Origin: JBHPGW01 sp042569785
GTDB lineage: Bacteria > Planctomycetota > Phycisphaerae > Sedimentisphaerales > Anaerobacaceae
Direction: 5' to 3'
DNA: 13,303 nt
Assembly: GCA_042569785.1 (NCBI GenBank)
Contig: JBHPGW010000069.1
Span: forward strand, 1-13,303
The notes beneath the pieces are model-generated. The model searched no databases. It was not told the DNA's origin and saw only the letters and a list, made by a program, of their open reading frames with translations. Of this stretch, positions 7,534 through 13,303 are shown in pieces (the first letter of the stretch is position 1; each line of letters starts with the position of its first letter). Position numbers and translations under genes: made by a program.

Positions 7534-9026
7534 AACCAATTAATATTTTAGTAATCTTAATACTCATCGTTATGTCACTGGCTATCTTCGCAAACAGTAT
7601 GACCAAGCCGCTCGGACACGATGAGCAGATGTATTGCGCCGGTGCGGCGATGCTCAGCCAGGGAAAAATGATCTACCGCGATTTCTCCTACATCGCCCAA
7701 CTGCCCTGGCATCCATTGATATGCGCCGGCCTTTACAAAATTTTCAACACAACAAACTATCTGCTAACCACAAGACTATTTTCAGTTTTATGCAACATCA
7801 CCACACTAATTTGCATCGTTGCCATATACCGCAGACTCTTTACCGATACGCCCAAAGCCGGAGCACTGCTTGCTATCGCCGCCGGGACACTGTATATTTT
7901 CAATCCCATCGTCGCTTACGCCAATGGCCACGCATGGAACCACGATTTCATTGTAGCTGCTGTCGCAGTATCTTTCTGGCTGTTCGTTACCACTGATTTC
8001 AAACACCGTTCAAGATACTATCGAATCGCCGCCATCGCCGCCCTACTAACGATAGCGACATGGATGCGAATTACCACCGCCCTTATCCAACTGCTCTTTT
8101 TCGTATTCATCCTCATAAATTCACCAGGCCAAAGACTGAAAAACGCTTTAACCTTTATAGTCACTACTGCCGTCCTTTCGATTTGGCCTGTCTGGACTTT
8201 TTCTTTGGCCCCGCAGGCATTCGCGATCAACCTCTTCCATATCCCCACACTAAACGCTCAATATCTCCATGAGATCGGCATGGCCTACAATAAGCTCGAC
8301 CTGACGATCTCCATTCTAAAACAACCTGCCAATCTTGTGTTAATAGGTTTGACCGGTTATTTTTACATTGCTGCCACATGGCAGAAAGCAAAGCAAAAAC
8401 ACACAAATTCTATTTTTGCGGTACTGCTGACTATCGCCTTTTGTGTCATCGCATTCCTTCCGCCGACAATGTGGATTCAATACCTTGCGCCCCCTGTCCC
8501 ATTATTGCTGATCTGTCTGGCGTACCCCTTGAGCCGTCTAAACAAACTCAACACAAAAAACCATTACCCCGCTGCCCTGATCATTTTTGCTATTCTAACC
8601 GTTTACATTTCCCCTTATCTAAAGAATATCCCAGCCGTTTTCAAGCCGCAAAGATGGGTCCCGATCCAACTGCACAAAACCGCGATCGACATCGCCGCCA
8701 ATACCAAAGAGCCTAAACGGATATTGACATTGGCCCCGCTCTTCGCTCTCGAAGGAAATTGCACGATCTACCCCCAGCTTTCCGCAGGCCCATTCGTCTA
8801 TCGAGTTGCTGACAACCTCAGCAAAGAGCAGCAAAAGATCACAACCACCACAGGAACAAAATCGATACGGAAATTACTACAAGACCAACCGCCGTCCGCG
8901 GTTATAGTCGGCACCGAACCATTGGCACTGGAAGCGCCCCTACTGGAAACAACCGTTATCTCAAACCCCGAAAATTGGCGAAAAAAACAATACCCCAACG
9001 GCCTAATAGTCTACTTTAGACGTTAG
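7527..9026 (+). CDS. GT-C fold glycosyltransferase, GT39/ArnT-like membrane protein
   Basis: The 499-residue protein has about 11 hydrophobic segments (first at about 5-23, last at about 347-365) and a soluble C-terminal domain of about 130 residues. The first extracytoplasmic loop carries GHDEQMY (Asp32-Glu33), followed by LSQGKMIYRDFSY and a Pro-Trp-His-Pro turn. This is the layout of GT39/GT83-type enzymes, where the loop acidic residue is catalytic and the donor is a polyprenyl-phosphate sugar. A role in glycosylating a lipid or surface polymer outside the membrane is likely; acceptor and sugar are unknown. The ATG overlaps the CNNM paralogue stop by 7 bp, with GGAGAA at 7510-7515 upstream, so translational coupling is likely. 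The stop overlaps the convergent dacB-like gene by 4 bp. Confidence 0.85.
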   Translation: MVKPINILVILILIVMSLAIFANSMTKPLGHDEQMYCAGAAMLSQGKMIYRDFSYIAQLPWHPLICAGLYKIFNTTNYLLTTRLFSVLCNITTLICIVAIYRRLFTDTPKAGALLAIAAGTLYIFNPIVAYANGHAWNHDFIVAAVAVSFWLFVTTDFKHRSRYYRIAAIAALLTIATWMRITTALIQLLFFVFILINSPGQRLKNALTFIVTTAVLSIWPVWTFSLAPQAFAINLFHIPTLNAQYLHEIGMAYNKLDLTISILKQPANLVLIGLTGYFYIAATWQKAKQKHTNSIFAVLLTIAFCVIAFLPPTMWIQYLAPPVPLLLICLAYPLSRLNKLNTKNHYPAALIIFAILTVYISPYLKNIPAVFKPQRWVPIQLHKTAIDIAANTKEPKRILTLAPLFALEGNCTIYPQLSAGPFVYRVADNLSKEQQKITTTTGTKSIRKLLQDQPPSAVIVGTEPLALEAPLLETTVISNPENWRKKQYPNGLIVYFRR

Positions 9027-10408
9027 TCATCACAAATCGCTTTTGCCATCTCGTTAATCGTTCTGCGAGGCAGAGCGTTGGCATTATTGACCAGGATCGA
9101 GAATATGTAGTCCCCCTTGTCTGTTTTGCAAATGCCCGAAAACGACCTGACATTATTAATATAGCCGGTCTTACCGAGTATCCTGCCCTTGTATTTCGAC
9201 TCTTTGAAATATTTACCGATCGTCCCATCCACCCCGCCAACCGATAACGAACTCTCAAAAGTTTGCCGGTTCTTACCGTGATAAACATCGAGCAGAACCT
9301 TTGTTATCGCATTGGCACTGAGCCTGTTGACTCTGCTCAAACCGCTGCCGTCATCGATCACAAATTCACTCCTATCCACCCCGATCTCAGCCATATACCG
9401 CCCAACCGCTTCTCTACCCCCTGCCCAACTGCCGCCGCCTATCGTCTTGAGCATAGCCTCCGCCGCCAACCCGAAACTGTCCTTATTACACCTGGCCAAA
9501 CAATCCGACATAGGTGTAACGAATTCTGCCAGCTTAACGTATTTCCTTTTTTTCCCCGCTGTGCTTTCTATCAGCTTACCCGTAGTCTCGATTCCTGCCC
9601 GATTCAAATTCTCAGCAAGCAGAAACCCAAAAAACGCCGCGGGTCTTTCTATAGCGACCTCGAAAGGCCCTTCCTTCTTTTTACATCTACCCTTAACAAC
9701 CAACTCGTTAGGCTTACCCGCCTGCCGATAGGCACCAACCCCCCTCTTACCGCTGCTGACCGCTTTGACCTTATTAATTATCCTGACGAAATCGGTTTCA
9801 GGCTCGATCGATACAACCACCCTGCCGTTAACATTTTTGGTCACCATATCGATACAGTTGCCGTTATAATTTATCCCGCTGACCTCACATGCAAACCAGC
9901 GGTTCAACTGCGCCGCCGGCCAGTTGGCTCCAACACGCTCATCGTCGAACGCCGTACTATCGACCACAATATCGCCGATAGTCTCTACCCCCCGCTCTTT
10001 AAGCTTCTCAATTATCCGGGCAAAAACCCAGCCGTTCTCCCGCCCGTATTTGCTGTCGGTCTTCTTATCACCCAAAAGAGGATCACCACTGCCTGTAACT
10101 ATCAGCTTATCACCGACAAGCCCCGCTTCGGTTTTATATTCATGATCAGCCCCTAAGTACCTAAGCGCAGCAGCCGATGTAACTATTTTCATATTAGAAG
10201 CTGGAACCATCGCCTTATTCGCGTTGCGACGATAAACAACTTCACCATCCTCAGCCCTTACAACACAAACCCCGAACTGCACCTTCGCATACGCCTTTTT
10301 GCCAATAATCCCGTCGATCCGCGTCGTGATCGATCCAAGCCCAACTTCGCACAAACCAACACAGACAACCAAAACAAATAACAGCTTTTGCAATAAAACC
10401 TTTTTCAT
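9023..10408 (-). CDS. dacB: D-alanyl-D-alanine carboxypeptidase/endopeptidase, DacB (PBP4, S13) family
   Basis: From the ATG at 10408 the protein has 461 residues and begins with a clear signal peptide (MKKVLLQK plus a hydrophobic core, cleavage near residue 26), so it acts in the periplasm on peptidoglycan peptides. The SxxK motif is SNMK (Ser71, Lys74). The late motif is GKTGYINNV (Lys413-Thr-Gly), with the family's DDGSGLSRVNRLS before it. The 240 residues between Ser71 and the second motif match the large insertion typical of PBP4-type enzymes. The second motif, normally S-x-N, reads S-F-G here (Ser311-Phe-Gly313, bases 9470-9478), so the usual asparagine is missing. Alternative in-frame starts are ATG 10414 and TTG 10444; none has a good Shine-Dalgarno sequence, so the start is uncertain by up to 12 residues. 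The family is secure; full activity is less certain because of the motif change. Confidence 0.9.
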   Translation of the reverse strand: MKKVLLQKLLFVLVVCVGLCEVGLGSITTRIDGIIGKKAYAKVQFGVCVVRAEDGEVVYRRNANKAMVPASNMKIVTSAAALRYLGADHEYKTEAGLVGDKLIVTGSGDPLLGDKKTDSKYGRENGWVFARIIEKLKERGVETIGDIVVDSTAFDDERVGANWPAAQLNRWFACEVSGINYNGNCIDMVTKNVNGRVVVSIEPETDFVRIINKVKAVSSGKRGVGAYRQAGKPNELVVKGRCKKKEGPFEVAIERPAAFFGFLLAENLNRAGIETTGKLIESTAGKKRKYVKLAEFVTPMSDCLARCNKDSFGLAAEAMLKTIGGGSWAGGREAVGRYMAEIGVDRSEFVIDDGSGLSRVNRLSANAITKVLLDVYHGKNRQTFESSLSVGGVDGTIGKYFKESKYKGRILGKTGYINNVRSFSGICKTDKGDYIFSILVNNANALPRRTINEMAKAICDD

Positions 10409-10417
10409 AAACATACT

Positions 10418-10494
10418 TTTACTAAAAATCGCCCCCAACTTCAAGCAGCGTTTACTAATCGTTTACTATTCTTTTACTAAACGTTTAATTGAAG
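10418..10494. repeat. TTTACTA-type repeats phased at 11 bp upstream of dacB
   Basis: Imperfect 11-bp units start at 10451 (TTTACTAATCG), 10462 (TTTACTATTCT), 10473 (TTTACTAAACG) and 10484 (TTTAATTGAAG, degenerate). Another TTTACTAA starts at 10418, exactly 33 bp (three periods) before the first. All copies are therefore on the same helical face. Read on the dacB strand the core is TAGTAAA. The placement just upstream of the dacB start and in the gap shared with the divergent secreted-protein gene suggests a protein-binding array. Replication slippage in AT-rich DNA could also explain the adjacent copies. Confidence 0.6.
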
Positions 10495-10512
10495 TTTTCC
10501 AGCCACGTTATA

Positions 10513-10540
10513 CATTGATGGTATTGACACGCATTGATGG
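10513..10540. repeat. 9-bp direct repeat CATTGATGG flanking a TTGACA hexamer
   Basis: CATTGATGG occurs at 10513-10521 and 10532-10540, a 19-bp period. TTGACA (10524-10529), a perfect -35 sequence for the plus strand, lies between the copies. No convincing -10 box is found 16-18 bp downstream, so a sigma-70 promoter here is weak. The repeat could be an activator or repressor site for the plus-strand gene at 10720. Confidence 0.35.
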
Positions 10541-10598
10541 ATTGCAATGGGTGGAACATAAGACACACATGGAGTGCGCATATCTGTTTCCTTAGAAG

Positions 10599-10684
10599 CC
10601 GCCTTTTGAAAGGAGGTGAAAAACCGCAACAGGCGGAAAATGTACGCGCGATCTGTGAAATGTAGTAGCAGATCAAAAATTTAG
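10599..10684 (+). promoter_or_regulatory. Candidate structured 5' leader with a perfect, misplaced anti-16S sequence
   Basis: GAAAGGAGGTGA (10608-10619) is complementary to the 3' tail of 16S rRNA over 12 bases, yet the next gene starts at 10720 with its own site (AAAGGA, 10707-10712). CCGCC (10599-10603) can pair with GGCGG (10632-10636), leaving the anti-16S run in the loop. Alternatively, CCGCCTT (10599-10605) can fold onto AAGGAGG (10610-10616) with one mismatch and sequester it. The two pairings exclude each other. Downstream GATCTG (10650-10655) pairs with CAGATC (10669-10674). A short in-frame ORF (ATG 10640 to TAG 10684, 14 codons plus stop, or from GTG 10616) is present but badly spaced. 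No known riboswitch class was recognised. The structural facts are seen; the regulatory role is inferred. Confidence 0.4.
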
Positions 10685-10719
10685 TAGTTGTTTAACAATA
10701 TCTTTGAAAGGATAAGAAA

Positions 10720-13303
10720 ATGTGTAAAAAAATAATTATTTTAACATTAGTTTTAAGCCTCGTAGGTACTGCTTTTGGTGTTGACAAAGCTACCAGCCCC
10801 AGTCCTTCCGATGGCGGGTACATCGACCCCGTTACCCCCCAACTTGGATGGACTCCGGGTGACTCAGCTGACATACACGAGTTGTATTACGGCATCGATT
10901 ACAACGACGTCAACGATGCCAACAATGCCAGTCCGCCGGCAGGTGTAACCTATGATTCTACGATTGTAGCTTACTACTATCTGGATCCGAACTTAGCTTA
11001 CGAGACCGCCTACTATTGGCGTATCGATGAGAGCGCTGACCCGAACGCCTCAGGCTCGTTTTCCGACCAGACAATTGCCCGTGGCTTCAGTGGTATTGGC
11101 GTTGGTGGTGCCAAGCTTTGCGATTTCGATAATGACGGATGGGTCGATGTGGATTGGTACGGCATCTGGAAGAATAATGAGGGTAATTTTACAGAGATAG
11201 ACACCGGCGGAGGTTATGTTTTTGGCGATTACAATGATGATGGTTATCTTGATTTGTACCATGGCGATGAGATGCTTCTAAATGTCACCGATGGCAACGG
11301 TACAAGTTTTGTCGTTGATGTAAATGGTATTCCATCTCCAACAGTATCTCGCGGTTCTACCTGGGGGGACTGGGACAACGATGGAGATATCGATATATAT
11401 GTGGGCGGCTATGAAAACTGGGCAACAAACACAACTTACCCGGATATGATCATCGACAACAATAATCACGGAGAAAAGTTTGAAAAGATCTGGGAAGAAA
11501 CTGTCTACCGCGCAAGAGGCGTTACAGCATGCGATTTCGACCAGGATTATGATGTGGATATTTATGTAACCAACTATCGACTCCAGCCTAACCGTCTATG
11601 GCTAAATAACGGCTCAGGATCGTTTTCCGATGTCGCCTCGTCTTATGGCGCCCAGGCAGGTTCTGGACATGGCATCGGGTCGGCATGGGGTGATTTCGAC
11701 AATGATGGTTACTTCGACATTTTCGCCGGCAATTTCTCCCATTCCGGACAGCCCCAATCAAGATTCCTGCAAAATGACGGCCCGCCCAATTATCATTTCG
11801 CAGATAAGGGCACATGCGGTGTCTTTTGGCAGGAGTCATACGCTACTCCGGCTGCCGGAGATATTGACAATGACGGTGACCTTGACCTATACTTTACAAC
11901 CATCTACGCAGGAGATGACCCCGTTTTGTTCCGAAATGACGGCGACTGGACGTTTACTGACGTGACCAGCGATTGGGGCCTCAGCGGATTAGGGGGTAGC
12001 TATTGCGCCGCGTTTGCTGACATTGACAATGATGGTTTTCTCGATCTGTTCACAGACGCCAAACTTTTCGTTAACCAAAGTCAGGCTACGTCGGCCAATC
12101 ATTGTCTAAAAGTCAAACTGATAAGCAACGATCCGAATGTAAACAAATTTGTTGTCGGCGCACAGGTTGTCATCGAAGTACCAGGCCTGGGAAGTCTTAC
12201 AAGGCAGGTCGAAACCGGCACAGGTGAGTCCAATCAGAACGACATGACAATGCATTTCGGACTGGCAAGTCACTCTCAGCCGGTCGAATTGGAGATATTC
12301 TGGCCAGATGGGAATGTTACTTATGTTGATACTCCCGTTAACCGCTTTGTAAAGATTTCACAAAGTGGTATCATTGACTACAATACCATCAGGGATACAA
12401 ATATGCCCAGCGGTGACTATAAGGGCGATACATGGAACTTTAAAGCCGCGCCGATAGAGGTCAACCAAACCGATGGCTCTACAGACGTTAACGAACAATC
12501 AACTACAACCGATACCTATACGGTTGCCCTTGCCATTGCACCAGATGCCAACGTCACCATTACAGTTGACCCCGATACCGACACCGAAGTCAATAACCAG
12601 GGCGAAGGTAACACCGTCGATCTTATCTTCACGACCGCAGACTGGAACACACCGCAGACGATCACGGTTAAGGCTATTGATGACGCCTACGCCGAAGAAT
12701 ATCACACCTCGATAATTGCTCACACCGCAGCCAGCACTGATGCCGACTTCAATGAGGTTACCGTCAATCTCACGGCCTATGTCACCGATAATGATACGTT
12801 TAGCGGCCTTGCCAACCCCGATGACTTCGAGAAATACGGGACAACAACCGACTGGAATCCAACCGAAGGCAACCAAGGATGGGCCATTATCTCAGATGTT
12901 AACGAGGCCCATATCGAGGATACCAATGGTGTCAGCGGCTCTCACTGTCTGCGTTCGATAGCCGATGATACTTCCAATGCGCAGGTAAGATGGTATGGTT
13001 CGGCAGCCGCTTCAGGGGTAAAGACGCTTAGATTTGATACCTTGATGGACGAAGGCGATTACACCGAAGGTAATGCACGTGTCTTCCCGTATTTTGGTTC
13101 TGCCGGTAACGGCGAGAATTGGCTGGTCTTTGAAGGTGATCTTGGTAGTACCAATAACATGAAAGTAGCAGCTCGAACCTCGGGTTACGATCTCACAGAG
13201 GTAACCCTTCCAGGTGAACCATCCGATCCAAACGACTTTTTTGATACATGGTATACGTTTGAGATGGAGTTTGACTATTCCGCTTCGACTGTACGTGCTC
13301 GTT
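10720..13303 (+). CDS. Secreted multidomain protein: VCBS/FG-GAP propeller, ASPIC/UnbV, Calx-beta-like, lectin-like (3' end missing)
   Basis: The frame is open from ATG 10720 (AAAGGA 7 nt upstream) to the window edge, 861 codons, so the C terminus is missing. A signal peptide (MCKKIIILTLVLSLVGTAFG) is followed by a fibronectin III-like module (about 24-104, ending YYWRIDE) typical of planctomycete exported proteins. Seven calcium-loop motifs of the DxDxDG type start at residues 135, 170, 217, 272, 325, 381 and 434, which fits one seven-bladed beta-propeller; the fourth (DFDQDYD) lacks the glycine. An ASPIC/UnbV domain follows (about 460-547, with GTGESNQNDMTMHFGL and IFWPDG). A Calx-beta-like module comes next (about 578-692, with WNTPQTITVKAIDD), then the start of a concanavalin A/LamG-like domain from about 693 (DDFEKY). 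The likely role is calcium-dependent binding at the cell surface or in the matrix, perhaps to glycans. No catalytic motif was seen. The missing end may hold a sorting signal or anchor. Confidence 0.88.
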   Translation, partial: MCKKIIILTLVLSLVGTAFGVDKATSPSPSDGGYIDPVTPQLGWTPGDSADIHELYYGIDYNDVNDANNASPPAGVTYDSTIVAYYYLDPNLAYETAYYWRIDESADPNASGSFSDQTIARGFSGIGVGGAKLCDFDNDGWVDVDWYGIWKNNEGNFTEIDTGGGYVFGDYNDDGYLDLYHGDEMLLNVTDGNGTSFVVDVNGIPSPTVSRGSTWGDWDNDGDIDIYVGGYENWATNTTYPDMIIDNNNHGEKFEKIWEETVYRARGVTACDFDQDYDVDIYVTNYRLQPNRLWLNNGSGSFSDVASSYGAQAGSGHGIGSAWGDFDNDGYFDIFAGNFSHSGQPQSRFLQNDGPPNYHFADKGTCGVFWQESYATPAAGDIDNDGDLDLYFTTIYAGDDPVLFRNDGDWTFTDVTSDWGLSGLGGSYCAAFADIDNDGFLDLFTDAKLFVNQSQATSANHCLKVKLISNDPNVNKFVVGAQVVIEVPGLGSLTRQVETGTGESNQNDMTMHFGLASHSQPVELEIFWPDGNVTYVDTPVNRFVKISQSGIIDYNTIRDTNMPSGDYKGDTWNFKAAPIEVNQTDGSTDVNEQSTTTDTYTVALAIAPDANVTITVDPDTDTEVNNQGEGNTVDLIFTTADWNTPQTITVKAIDDAYAEEYHTSIIAHTAASTDADFNEVTVNLTAYVTDNDTFSGLANPDDFEKYGTTTDWNPTEGNQGWAIISDVNEAHIEDTNGVSGSHCLRSIADDTSNAQVRWYGSAAASGVKTLRFDTLMDEGDYTEGNARVFPYFGSAGNGENWLVFEGDLGSTNNMKVAARTSGYDLTEVTLPGEPSDPNDFFDTWYTFEMEFDYSASTVRAR

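Noticed and set aside
9263..10156. 297-residue plus-strand ORF opposite dacB
   Set aside because: Proline-, threonine- and arginine-rich antisense shadow; the minus strand encodes a clear DacB with intact domain order.
10616..10684. Possible leader peptide (GTG 10616 or ATG 10640 to TAG 10684)
   Set aside because: The GTG lies inside the anti-16S run and the ATG is 20 nt after it. The short basic peptide has no attenuator-type codon run, so it is not listed as a gene.
10501..10719. Known riboswitch (c-di-GMP, cobalamin, SAM) in the long intergenic region
   Set aside because: None of the conserved core motifs of these classes could be found by eye.

Overview
The window reads as a chromosomal segment of a Planctomycetota bacterium, most likely of the class Phycisphaerae. 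This is inferred from gene style and not from any marker gene. The last gene opens with a 'WTPGD...YYWRIDE' module and combines VCBS/FG-GAP, ASPIC/UnbV and Calx-beta-like modules, a style common in large secreted planctomycete proteins. Base composition is moderate (roughly mid-to-high 40s % GC by eye). I see no tRNA, rRNA, CRISPR array, transposase or recognisable defence system.

Left part (1-1226): positions 1-68 hold nothing I can assign. A small unrecognised gene (69-326, minus) is divergent from a gene for a soluble orphan histidine kinase (462-1226, plus). A perfect 12-bp palindrome lies between them.

Centre-left (1315-5207, plus): three closely spaced genes encode a cytosolic NodB-type polysaccharide deacetylase, a sodium:solute symporter and an M81 (MlrC-like) metallopeptidase. 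This looks like an uptake-and-hydrolysis unit for an unknown small substrate. It ends at a probable hairpin terminator (5211-5237).

Centre-right (5286-9026, plus): a new transcription unit appears to start at a -10-like box placed so that the mRNA could begin at the start codon. It contains two CNNM/CorC-type membrane proteins and a GT-C (GT39-like) glycosyltransferase, overlapping by 11 and 7 bp. The third gene converges on a dacB-like D,D-carboxypeptidase gene (minus), and their stop codons overlap by 4 bp.

Right part (10409-13303): the roughly 310-bp gap between dacB and the divergent last gene has no credible ORF but is rich in signal. It holds TTTACTA-type repeats with an 11-bp period next to dacB, a 9-bp direct repeat around a TTGACA hexamer, and a foldable leader containing a complete complement to the 3' tail of 16S rRNA about 100 nt upstream of the actual start codon. 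The last gene (10720 to the window edge, incomplete) encodes a secreted multidomain protein with a predicted seven-bladed propeller. I found no undescribed system that I can demonstrate. The strongest leads are the leader RNA and phased repeats of that gap, the overlapping CNNM-CNNM-glycosyltransferase unit, and the altered active-site motif in the DacB homologue.
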